A stretch of DNA of 6,540 nucleotides from positions 1-6,540 of the forward strand of contig URDC01000063.1 of assembly GCA_900546565.1 (NCBI GenBank). The letters are read 5' to 3'. A program made the translations under genes and the position numbers. The notes under the pieces are model-generated. The model was not told the origin of the DNA. It made no database searches and saw only the letters and a list, made by a program, of their open reading frames with translations. This DNA comes from an uncultured Opitutales bacterium (GTDB lineage Bacteria > Verrucomicrobiota > Verrucomicrobiia > Opitutales > Intestinicryptomonadaceae). Position 1 is the first letter of the stretch; every line of letters begins with the position of its first letter. Shown here one piece after another: positions 1-6,318 of the stretch.

Positions 1-1
1 A

Positions 2-27
2 ATCGGCAAAGCCGATTGCCGCCACTT
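2..27 (+). repeat. Right end of a truncated palindromic (REPIN/MITE-like) element
   Basis: These 26 nt are the exact reverse complement of 6443-6468. They contain a perfect hairpin, ATCGGC-AAA-GCCGAT at 2-16, followed by TTGCCGCCACTT, which ends in the same CCrCTT terminus as the full copies at 206-290 and 6443-6522. Only this hairpin-II half of the element is in the window; the left half, if present, lies before position 1. The identity to the distal copy is seen directly. Membership of one repeat family is inferred from the shared terminus and hairpin layout. Confidence 0.7.
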
Positions 28-53
28 TCGAAAATGCAAAAGACCCAGCAAGC

Positions 54-71
54 CGAGCCTCGCTCGTTTTT
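54..71 (+). terminator. Possible short rho-independent terminator
   Basis: CGAGC (54-58) and GCTCG (62-66) form a perfect 5-bp GC-rich stem with a CTC loop, followed directly by five T (67-71). It would serve a plus-strand gene ending before the window. The stem is short and the T-tract modest, so this is tentative. Confidence 0.35.
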
Positions 72-205
72 ACAGTTTCCACGCTGGTTTTAAGCCGATA
101 AATAATGCAAAAGTCTTTCCCATACGGGAAATCCTTTTTTATTTCGTTAGATAAAAATGCGGAGGATTGCTGGCACAACCGTCCGTGGATATTTTATATG
201 TTGGG
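72..205. other. Non-coding spacer with one hairpin, no gene seen
   Basis: Positions 28-318 hold no credible gene. In this part the only structure is TTTCCC-ATAC-GGGAAA (116-131), a perfect 6-bp hairpin followed on the plus strand by TCC and six T (135-140). On the minus strand, reading out of ppk1, the hairpin is followed by GACTTTTG. It could therefore be a weak terminator in either direction. A 10-nt direct repeat AATGCAAAAG occurs at 33-42 and 104-113 and is probably chance. A small ORF starting at 157 has no recognisable protein character and runs through the repeat at 206-290. Confidence 0.4.
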
Positions 206-290
206 AAGTGGCGCGGATTGCTATGCAATACCGCTTTACTTTAATGAATAGGCAAAGGCGCAAATTACCTTTGGTAATTCGCCGCCGCTT
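206..290 (+). repeat. Palindromic two-hairpin element, full copy A (REPIN/MITE-like)
   Basis: The element begins AAGTGGCG (206-213) and ends CGCCGCTT (283-290). These are inverted repeats with one transition mismatch. Hairpin I is GCGG-ATTGC-TAT-GCAAT-a-CCGC (213-234). A linker follows, with 231-261 matching 6469-6499 (reverse strand) at 26 of 31 positions. Hairpin II is GGCG-ca-AATTACC-TTT-GGTAATT-CGCC (257-283). The same order is found in copy B at 6443-6522. The element lies 28 bp past the ppk1 stop and could form structure in the ppk1 transcript tail, but no U-tract follows, so it is not a standard terminator. No target-site duplication is evident. Confidence 0.7.
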
Positions 291-318
291 TAAAAGGAGT
301 AAAAACCCCCGCTCTCCG

Positions 319-2400
319 TCAAGGGGTTTCCCTTTGCTGCTCGAAGTAGTGTTGGGCGGAGAAGGGGGGTAGGGATTTGATTTCGGGGGAGGCGTAATAT
401 GCGCCGTTGGCGTGGAGGAGGGTGGCGAAGGTGTTGTCGCGCAGGAGGGCGTTGAGAATGTCGATAATTCGGGCTTTCAGGTCGGGGGCGCGGACGGGGA
501 AGAGGCACTCTATGCGCTTGAACATATTGCGCGTCATAAGGTCGCCGCTGCCAGCGTAGATGAGGGGCTCGCCGCCGTTTTCGAAATAGTAGATGCGGCT
601 GTGTTCGAGGTATTTTCCGACAATGCTGCGCACGGAGATGTTTTCGCTAAGCCCCTTTACGTCGGGCACGAGCGCGCAAATTCCGCGCACGACAAGCTCG
701 ACTTTTACGCCGGCCTTCGACGCCCTGTAAAGCGCGTCGATTGAATCCTTTTCGACAATCGAGTTGACTTTTATCACTATTCGCGCGGGTTTGCCGTGAT
801 TGGCGTTTTCGATTTCGCCGTCGACAAGCTCGACGAATTTGTCGTGGAACGAGAACGGGGCGACAATCAGGTTTTCGAACTTCGGCGATTTAGACTTGCC
901 CGTGAGGGTGTTGAAAAGGTTTGCGACCTCGGCGCAAATGTCAACGTCGGCGGTAAGGAAGGAGAGGTCGGTGTAGATTTTTGCAGTGATTGAATTGTAG
1001 TTGCCCGTGCCGATGTGCGCGTAGCGGCGCAGCGTTCCGTCGGGCTCGGAGCGGACGACCATACAGACTTTGCAGTGCGTTTTAAGCCCGACTATTCCAT
1101 AGACGACGTGCGCGCCGGCCTCTTCGAGTTCCCGCGCCCACTGGATATTGTTTTCTTCGTCGAAGCGCGCTTTGAGCTCGATTAGAAGCGTGACTTGCTT
1201 GCCGTTTTTTGCCGCCTCTTTGAGGGCTGCGAGAATGGGCGAATGTTTGTCGGTGCGGTAGAGGGTTAGTTTTATGGCCAATACGGACGGATCCGTCGCC
1301 GCCTGCGAGATGAAGTTTTCGACATATTGAAAACTGTCGTATGGGTGTTGCAATAAAATGTCCTTTATTTTGATTGCCTCGAATATGCTCTTATAGCCGT
1401 CGAGAAAGGCGCATTTGTGCGGTTTGAAGGGGGCGAATTTGAGGTCGGGGCGGTCGATTGCATCGAACGCCTTGCCGAGCCGCGCGAGATTCAACGGGCT
1501 TGCGGGCGTTTTGAAGACGAAGTTTCCGTCCAAGTCGAGGGCGGAGACGAGTTTTTTTAGCGCGGGGTCGGAGACGCAGTCTTCGATTTCAAGACGCACC
1601 GCCGCGCCCTTGCGTCGGTTGAGCAGTTCGCGCTCGATTGTCTGCAATAGGTTTTCGGTCTCCTCTTCGTCGAAGTATAAATCCGAGTTGCGGGTTACGC
1701 GGAAAATTGCGGCGTTGCGGACCTTGAAGCCGTCGAAGAGCGACTGGGCGAAATACTTGATTGTGTCGCCGAGATACGCGAAAACAACGCCCTCGCGCTG
1801 GTTTTCGATTTTTATCAACCGCGGCATAATCGGCGGAATGGCGACGATTGCGGTTTCGGATTTTGCGCGGGGCGCGGACGCGTCGGCAATGGAAAGAAGG
1901 ACGTAAAGCCCCTTGTTGCGCAGATGCGGGAAGGGGTGGGCGGGGTCGATTAACATCGGCGTGAGCGCGGGGAAGATGCGTTCGTCGTAGTATTTTTTCA
2001 GCCATGCGCGTTCCTGCGCGGAACAGTCTTGCGGGCGTTTGAAGAAGATTTTTTCCTTTTTGAGTGCGGGCAGAAGCGTGTTTGTCCAGCAGTCGTGGGA
2101 GTCTTTTACGAATGCGGACGTGATGTCGGAAATTTTCGAGAGCTGCTCGCGCACGCCCATTCCGTCGAAGCCTGCGTCGGGCACGTTCGATTCGAGCTGC
2201 TGCTCGAGCCCAGCGACGCGTATTTCGAAAAACTCGTCGAGGTTGTTGCAGGCAATCGAGAGGAAGCGCAGTTTTTCGAGCAGGGGGAAGTCGCTTTGAG
2301 TGCACAGATTGAGCACGCGGCGGTTGAACGCCAGCCAGCTGAGTTCCCTGTTGAAATATACGGGCGGTATTTGCTTGTTGCGTTTTTGCGGAGTCTTCAT
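319..2400 (-). CDS. ppk1: Polyphosphate kinase 1
   Basis: This 693-residue protein is a full-length PPK1, close to the usual ~690 residues. PPK1 transfers the gamma-phosphate of ATP reversibly onto polyphosphate, making the storage and stress polymer; the enzyme is usually membrane-associated. Seen here: N-terminal domain with ELSWLAFNRRVL (19-30) and the NNLDEFF motif (52-58); a middle domain with HPFPHLRNKG; and two phospholipase-D-like catalytic domains. The first has LTLYRT (378-383), ELKARFDEENNI (408-419) and GLKTHCK, whose His442 matches the autophosphorylated histidine (E. coli His435). The second has LEHSRIYYF with His600 (E. coli His592) and SGDLMTRNMFKRIE. All catalytic positions look intact. 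The ATG at 2400 sits just before the conserved N-terminus and lacks a clear Shine-Dalgarno sequence. The gene is divergent from purE. No exopolyphosphatase gene is adjacent. Confidence 0.97.
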   Translation of the reverse strand: MKTPQKRNKQIPPVYFNRELSWLAFNRRVLNLCTQSDFPLLEKLRFLSIACNNLDEFFEIRVAGLEQQLESNVPDAGFDGMGVREQLSKISDITSAFVKDSHDCWTNTLLPALKKEKIFFKRPQDCSAQERAWLKKYYDERIFPALTPMLIDPAHPFPHLRNKGLYVLLSIADASAPRAKSETAIVAIPPIMPRLIKIENQREGVVFAYLGDTIKYFAQSLFDGFKVRNAAIFRVTRNSDLYFDEEETENLLQTIERELLNRRKGAAVRLEIEDCVSDPALKKLVSALDLDGNFVFKTPASPLNLARLGKAFDAIDRPDLKFAPFKPHKCAFLDGYKSIFEAIKIKDILLQHPYDSFQYVENFISQAATDPSVLAIKLTLYRTDKHSPILAALKEAAKNGKQVTLLIELKARFDEENNIQWARELEEAGAHVVYGIVGLKTHCKVCMVVRSEPDGTLRRYAHIGTGNYNSITAKIYTDLSFLTADVDICAEVANLFNTLTGKSKSPKFENLIVAPFSFHDKFVELVDGEIENANHGKPARIVIKVNSIVEKDSIDALYRASKAGVKVELVVRGICALVPDVKGLSENISVRSIVGKYLEHSRIYYFENGGEPLIYAGSGDLMTRNMFKRIECLFPVRAPDLKARIIDILNALLRDNTFATLLHANGAYYASPEIKSLPPFSAQHYFEQQRETP

Positions 2401-2513
2401 CGGCGATAGTTTCTCGACAAAAGCGCAGTTTTTTCAAGAAATAATTTACACGGGCAAAAATGTGTTGCACAGGCGCGGGCTTGCCCTAAACTGGGCGCAG
2501 TTAAGTTTTTATT
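2401..2513. promoter_or_regulatory. Divergent ppk1/purE intergenic promoter region
   Basis: These 113 bp separate two divergently read genes and must hold the promoter of at least purE. A weak candidate for purE is TTGCAC (2465-2470), a 16-bp spacer and TAAACT (2487-2492), 21 bp before the ATG; both boxes match the sigma-70 consensus only partly. An AT-rich stretch (2428-2460) could serve ppk1, but I cannot fix boxes there. A small GGGC-TT-GCCC palindrome lies inside the purE spacer (2477-2486). I see no PurR-like operator and no purine riboswitch. Confidence 0.4.
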
Positions 2514-3008
2514 ATGAAAAATCCCCTTGTAAGCATAGTTATAGGCAGCGTCAGCGATTGGGACACAATGCGCTTTTGCGCCGAAATGTTGGACAAATTT
2601 TCAATCCCCTACGAGCGCAACATCGCAAGCGCGCACCGCACTCCCGAAAAGGCCGTGCGGATTGCTTCGACTGCCCGCGAACGCGGCGTGAAAGTTGTGA
2701 TTGCGGCGGCGGGAGGCGCGGCGCACTTGGCGGGCGTTTTGGCGGCGCACACGCGCCTTCCCGTGCTGGGAGTGCCAATGAAGGGCTGGGCGACCGACGG
2801 AATGGACTCTCTGCTTTCGACGGTTCAGATGCCTCGCGGAATACCCGTGATGACCCTTGCAATCGGCAAGGCGGGCGCGGTGAACGCGGCGATTGCGGCG
2901 TTGCAGATGCTCGCGCTTTCGAATCCCGAATACGACGAAATTCTCGACGAATTCCGCAAGAAGCAGACTCGCGACGTTCTCGAAACGAAATTTCCCGACG
3001 AGCAATAA
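2514..3008 (+). CDS. purE: N5-carboxyaminoimidazole ribonucleotide mutase, PurE class I
   Basis: This 164-residue protein matches the usual length of bacterial PurE. It converts N5-CAIR to CAIR in de novo purine synthesis, in the cytoplasm, as an octamer. Visible motifs, in order: the phosphate-binding GSVSDWDTM (11-19); SAHRTP (39-44) with the catalytic His41 (E. coli His45); AAAGGAAHLAGV (64-75); GVPMKG (86-91); and DSLLSTVQMPRGIPVMTLAIGKAGAVNAA near the middle of the C-terminal half. SAHRTP and GGAAHL fit the class I (mutase) form, which needs PurK. No purK is present in the window, unlike the common purEK pairing. ATG 2514 gives the conserved N-terminus, with MKNPLVSIVIGS starting at the first strand. 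There is no obvious Shine-Dalgarno sequence; the preceding bases are AT-rich. The next gene follows after 2 nt, so the two are probably co-transcribed. Confidence 0.97.
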   Translation: MKNPLVSIVIGSVSDWDTMRFCAEMLDKFSIPYERNIASAHRTPEKAVRIASTARERGVKVVIAAAGGAAHLAGVLAAHTRLPVLGVPMKGWATDGMDSLLSTVQMPRGIPVMTLAIGKAGAVNAAIAALQMLALSNPEYDEILDEFRKKQTRDVLETKFPDEQ

Positions 3009-3010
3009 CC

Positions 3011-3931
3011 GTGAGCGGACTGGATAAATCGAGGCAAGGTTGCGGCGCGAATGGCGGAGGCTTGGCGCAGAATTGCGCTCCATCGGGTTCGGAAAACGCG
3101 GCGCGGAAATCGTCGGGATCGCTTCCGAAGCGGATCGGGTTCCCTGCGGGATTTTTGGTTGATGGGCCTTTGCGCGTCGACGTTGCGGCGGCGCAGTTCG
3201 GAAAATTCGCGGTTGTGGACAAGCCCGCCGACGTGCTTTTCGACTCGTATCTGGGCGCGCCGAAGCGTACTTCGATGATGCTTGCAATGCGCGAGCAGTC
3301 GGGCAAGGGCGAGTTCGCGCGGCTCGGAATCGAAAGTCCGTATGCGGTCAACCAGATTGACTACGAGTATTCGGGCGCGTCGATAATGGCGGCAAACAAG
3401 GACATTGCCACTGCCATGCGCAACGCGATGTGGTCGGGGTTTTTCACTTTCAAATTCCTCGTGCTAACACGCGCATACCGCAAGGATTCGACGCGCTTCG
3501 ATGTCGAGTTGCCCGTGCTTATGCACGAAGAACGCCCCGTTTGGATAGTTTCGCACCGCTTCGGCAAGAAGGCGAAGACGTCGTTCGAGCTTGTGCGCTC
3601 GGCGGGCGACTACCAGCTTTGGCAGGCTACGGCGAACACCGTGCGCCCGCACCAGATACGCCTTCATGCGGCGGAGGCGGGGCTCGACGTCGTGGGAGAA
3701 TGGATTTACTCGAAGACGCCCTACATATTTTTGTCGAAGTTAAAGGGCGAATACAAGCTCGCAAAAGACGCGCAGGAAAGGGCTTTATATCCGCATTTGG
3801 CGGTGCATTTAAGCGGTGTGGAGTTCGACGGGGCAAGTTTCGGCGAGCCGTCAATCGGGAAGGTTTCGGCGACGGTCGCGCTGCCGAAGGGCTTCGAAGT
3901 CCAGCTGCGCAAGCTCGAAAAGCTTTCGTAG
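3011..3931 (+). CDS. Divergent RluA-family RNA pseudouridine synthase
   Basis: This 306-residue protein has the RluA-type catalytic fold. The family isomerises specific uridines in rRNA or tRNA to pseudouridine. Seen: FAVVDKPADVLFDS (66-79), the family's VVxKPAG strand; VNQIDYEYSG (113-122), equivalent to HRLDxxTSG and keeping the catalytic Asp (Asp117); KTSFEL (189-194); and DYQLW with RPHQIRLH (200-219), equivalent to the YxLxxxxxxTGRxHQIR motif with its active-site Tyr201. There is no N-terminal S4 domain; the first ~45 residues are Gly/Ser/Ala-rich and look unstructured. Start: GTG 3011 lies 2 nt after purE stops and is the best in-frame choice. TTG 3155, just before the folded domain, is the main alternative, and neither has a good Shine-Dalgarno sequence. 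The target RNA cannot be told from sequence. The active-site motif is unusual, so activity is likely but not certain. It is probably co-transcribed with purE and ends at the terminator at 3961-3993. Confidence 0.85.
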   Translation: MSGLDKSRQGCGANGGGLAQNCAPSGSENAARKSSGSLPKRIGFPAGFLVDGPLRVDVAAAQFGKFAVVDKPADVLFDSYLGAPKRTSMMLAMREQSGKGEFARLGIESPYAVNQIDYEYSGASIMAANKDIATAMRNAMWSGFFTFKFLVLTRAYRKDSTRFDVELPVLMHEERPVWIVSHRFGKKAKTSFELVRSAGDYQLWQATANTVRPHQIRLHAAEAGLDVVGEWIYSKTPYIFLSKLKGEYKLAKDAQERALYPHLAVHLSGVEFDGASFGEPSIGKVSATVALPKGFEVQLRKLEKLS

Positions 3932-3960
3932 AAATTGATTGATTTTCGCTTTTTGTATCT

Positions 3961-3993
3961 GGCGCGGATAGTTTTTATTCGCGTCTTTTTTTT
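3961..3993 (+). terminator. Rho-independent terminator of the purE operon
   Basis: CGCGGATA (3963-3970) pairs with TATTCGCG (3976-3983) through a GTTTT loop, with one G-T wobble. G3961-C3985 and a G-T wobble extend the stem to 10 bp. Eight T follow immediately (3986-3993). This is the strongest terminator in the window, 30 bp after the pseudouridine synthase stop. It faces the convergent hemW-like gene and should limit read-through into it. Confidence 0.88.
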
Positions 3994-4138
3994 GTCGGAA
4001 TGCGCGGCTGTGCGGGCAAAGAAGTGTAGTTCTGCGCGGGCGCGGTGCGGTGTGGCAGGGATTGAAGCGCTCGGTGGCGGATAGGGGCGCGTTGCGTGTG
4101 GCGTTGTTTTAGGGCAAGCGCGGAGGATTGCGGCGGAA
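3994..4138. other. GC-rich convergent intergenic spacer, no gene seen
   Basis: This spacer lies between the purE-operon terminator and the 3' end of the hemW-like gene. I see no minus-strand terminator for the hemW-like gene (no hairpin followed by an A-run on the plus strand) and no RNA gene. Open frames crossing it are extensions of shadow frames of the flanking genes. Confidence 0.5.
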
Positions 4139-5290
4139 TCAGCCGACGAATTCGAGCGCGATGTAATCGGCTATCTGGCGTCCCCGTCGGGTGAGTTTTA
4201 TGCGCGAATGTTCGCGCGCAAGAAGTCCGTCGCGCGCGAAATTCTCGATTGCGGGCGCGTATTTTGAGATGTCGGCGTTCGGGAAACGGCGGGCGAGTTC
4301 GTCCAAGTCGACGCCGTCGTTCATTCGAAGACCGAAAATCAGCGAGCTTGAAAGCATTTCGGCGTCGTCGAGCGCGACGATGTCCTCCAATGCGGGGGCG
4401 CGGTTTTTTATGCCGTCCGCCCATTTTTTTATCGACGGACAGTTGCGGTATCTGCGTCCGCCGAACTGCGAAGCCGCAGCGGGGCCGAAGCCAATCCACT
4501 GCGCCATGTGCCACGTGGAAAGATTGTGCAGGCAGCGGGCAGCGGGCGTTTTGGCGTAGTTCGAAATTTCGTATTGCGCGAAGCCGAGGGAGGGGAGTTC
4601 GAGCATTGCCTCGTCGAACAATTCGGCGTCGGACTCGTTCTTTTTCAGGGCGTCGTCGCTATTGCCGCAGGGCGAGCCTATGCACGAGCTCGTGCCGCTT
4701 TCGAATTCAAGGCAATATGCGCTGATGTGGTCGACGCCCGAAGACGCCGCGCGTTGCAGGTCGCGGGCGAACATTTCGGGGGTCTGCCCCTGCGCGCCGA
4801 AGATGAGGTCGAGCGAAAAGTGCGCGAAGTTTGCGCGGGCGGCGGTGTCGATTGCGCGGAGGGTATCGGCGAGCGTGTGGGCGCGTCCGAGGGCTTTGAG
4901 CGTGGTTTCGTCGAAGCTTTGCACGCCAAGCGAGATTCGGTTCACGCCCGCGTCCTTAAAGGCTTCGAGCTTGTCGGGGGTGACTGTCGACGGCGAGACT
5001 TCGACACTCCACTCGGTTGTCGGCGCGAGGCGTTCGAGGATTCCCGCAAGCCGCGCAATTTGGCTCGGGTCGAGTATCGAAGGCGTTCCGCCGCCGACAA
5101 ACATTGTATCGGGACGGGCGCGAAGTGTATGGGTGTCGAAGAACAGTTCAACTTCCGCCGCGATTGTGTTCAGGTAGAATTCGATGTCGTCCGCAGTCGG
5201 AATCTTTTTGTAGAAGCGGCAGTATCCGCAGGGCTTTGCGCAGAACGGAATGTGAAGGTAGATGCCGGTGTTTTCGTAGACGGGTTTCAT
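4139..5290 (-). CDS. hemW: HemW-like radical SAM protein (putative heme chaperone)
   Basis: This 383-residue protein has the usual HemW length. HemW binds a 4Fe-4S cluster, S-adenosylmethionine and heme and is thought to deliver heme to target proteins. It was long annotated as oxygen-independent coproporphyrinogen III oxidase. Seen: YLHIPFC-AKPCGYCRF (11-26), giving the CX3CX2C cluster ligands Cys17, Cys21 and Cys24; MFVGGGTPSIL (63-73); NRISLGVQSF (117-126); LGRAH (134-138); HISAYCLEFESGT (188-200); YEISNYA (240-246); and a C-terminal winged-helix-like part ending ISKYAPAIENFARDGLL...RRGRQIADYIALEF. The absence of the extra Cys after CX2C (HemN has CXC) and of HemN's N-terminal extension argues for HemW over true HemN. 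One oddity: the HNxxYW motif reads HNLSTW (255-260), with Thr for Tyr. ATG 5290 sits 10 residues before the conserved strand, with no good Shine-Dalgarno sequence. Confidence 0.92.
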   Translation of the reverse strand: MKPVYENTGIYLHIPFCAKPCGYCRFYKKIPTADDIEFYLNTIAAEVELFFDTHTLRARPDTMFVGGGTPSILDPSQIARLAGILERLAPTTEWSVEVSPSTVTPDKLEAFKDAGVNRISLGVQSFDETTLKALGRAHTLADTLRAIDTAARANFAHFSLDLIFGAQGQTPEMFARDLQRAASSGVDHISAYCLEFESGTSSCIGSPCGNSDDALKKNESDAELFDEAMLELPSLGFAQYEISNYAKTPAARCLHNLSTWHMAQWIGFGPAAASQFGGRRYRNCPSIKKWADGIKNRAPALEDIVALDDAEMLSSSLIFGLRMNDGVDLDELARRFPNADISKYAPAIENFARDGLLAREHSRIKLTRRGRQIADYIALEFVG

Positions 5291-5400
5291 ACGCGGATGC
5301 GGAGCAGGGCGAGATTTTAGCTACAAAAAAGCGTTAAAATAGCTTGCATTGCAACTATTAAATTTATAGAAGTGTACCATACTTAATAAATATCCAGATT
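5291..5400. promoter_or_regulatory. AT-rich divergent promoter region, hemW-like/lipoprotein
   Basis: These 110 bp separate the two divergent genes. The part next to the lipoprotein (about 5325-5400) is markedly AT-rich compared with the genes. A possible plus-strand promoter is TTGCAT (5344-5349), a 17-bp spacer and TAGAAG (5367-5372); the -10 match is poor, and overlapping alternatives such as TTATAG (5364-5369) exist. No operator palindrome or riboswitch is apparent. Confidence 0.4.
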
Positions 5401-6294
5401 ATGAAAAACGCAAAAATTATAGTTTTTGTTGCCGCGTTGTCGGCATTCGTTCTCGGCGGGTGCTCGTCGATTCGCAATACTACCCCCAAGACGTTCCCGG
5501 AATCCCCCTCGCGCACGTATACCCTTTCGGTTAATGTCGATGTCAAGGACGGCGACGTCTCGAAAAAATCCTACAAGCCGTATATCGTCATAGACGGCGG
5601 CGTCTTCCCGATGCGCGATATGGGCAAGGGGCTTTATCAATACGACTATGTTATGCCCCGCGGCAGAAACAGCGCGAAATACTACTTCCAATTCGACTAC
5701 GACCTCAACAAAATCGCAAGCGGCATACCTTCGGCCAGAACCCTCAAAAGCACCGAAGTCTACGAGTTCTCGACCGAAGGCAAGTTTGTCGTGAGTATGG
5801 AAAGCGTCCGCGGCAATGTCGGCTCGAAAATTACGGTTCTGGGCAAGGGCTTTACTGCCGACGACAAGATTTTGGTCGGCGGCGTTGAAGCTAAGACGGA
5901 CTTCATTTCCGAAAGCACGCTCAACTTCACTGTTCCCGCGCTCGAATCGGGCAGGGTTTACAAGGTAGAGCTTTCCACTGCCGAAAAGAAAATCTACATC
6001 GGCGAGTTCCGCATTGACGACGCCGCTATGGTTGTAACCCCGTCGTTCCTCGAACTGCGCAGCGGCGAGACTACCAAGCTTACTTTCAATATCGGCAGCA
6101 GAGCTCCCGCGGGCGGCTGTGTCATAGATGTAAAAACGAACATTCCAAGCTCGCTGATTATGGACGACGTTGTTGTTCCCGAAGGCAAGCGCAGTGTTGT
6201 TGTCACAATCAAGGCGGGCGCGAAAGGGCAGGGCTTCATTTACATCAACAGTTTCGGCTATAAGGAAGTGCGCATTCCAATCACCGTCAAATAG
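5401..6294 (+). CDS. Putative IPT/TIG-domain lipoprotein
   Basis: This 297-residue protein of unknown function is predicted to be exported and lipid-anchored. Residues 1-20 form a type II signal peptide: positively charged MKNAK, a hydrophobic core IIVFVAALSAFV, then the lipobox LGG-Cys21. Ser at +2 would favour the outer membrane under the E. coli sorting rule. After a Ser/Thr/Pro-rich linker (about 22-40), residues 40-105 form a beta-rich segment with many Tyr and Phe (KYYFQFDYDL at 93-102) that I cannot assign. Residues about 128-205 look like an IPT/TIG Ig-fold domain: VESVRGNVGS-type start seen as MESVRGNVGSKITVLGKGF (133-151), then VGGVEAKTDFISESTLNFTVPA. Residues 208-297 look like a second Ig-like beta-sandwich (VTPSFLELRSGETTKLTFNI). 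No catalytic motif is seen. The role is probably binding or structural at the cell surface or periplasm. ATG 5401 directly precedes the signal peptide. The gene seems to be transcribed alone. Confidence 0.85.
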   Translation: MKNAKIIVFVAALSAFVLGGCSSIRNTTPKTFPESPSRTYTLSVNVDVKDGDVSKKSYKPYIVIDGGVFPMRDMGKGLYQYDYVMPRGRNSAKYYFQFDYDLNKIASGIPSARTLKSTEVYEFSTEGKFVVSMESVRGNVGSKITVLGKGFTADDKILVGGVEAKTDFISESTLNFTVPALESGRVYKVELSTAEKKIYIGEFRIDDAAMVVTPSFLELRSGETTKLTFNIGSRAPAGGCVIDVKTNIPSSLIMDDVVVPEGKRSVVVTIKAGAKGQGFIYINSFGYKEVRIPITVK

Positions 6295-6318
6295 CTAAAA
6301 AAACCGCGAGTCCGTCCC

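Noticed and set aside
206..290. Hairpins after ppk1 as its rho-independent terminator
   Set aside because: No U-tract follows either hairpin on the minus strand, and the same structure recurs at 6443-6522 in another context, so a repeat element explains it better.
1..318. tRNA or small RNA gene in the left non-coding region
   Set aside because: Hairpins are present but no cloverleaf, CCA end or TTCRA-type T-loop could be assembled.
1589..2470. A 293-codon minus-strand open frame overlapping ppk1
   Set aside because: It is an Arg-rich shadow in another frame of ppk1, whose own frame shows all PPK1 motifs.
2300..3931. A 543-codon plus-strand open frame starting inside ppk1 and running through purE
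   Set aside because: Only its last 306 codons resemble a protein (the pseudouridine synthase). The first part is an off-frame reading of ppk1 and purE with Arg/Ser-rich shadow composition.
3975..4514. A minus-strand open frame across the convergent spacer
   Set aside because: It is an Arg/His-rich off-frame reading of the hemW-like gene and crosses the purE-operon terminator.
4508..5320. A 270-codon plus-strand open frame antisense to the hemW-like gene
   Set aside because: GC-rich codon bias leaves long open antisense frames. The translation has no recognisable domain, whereas the minus strand encodes a clear radical SAM protein.
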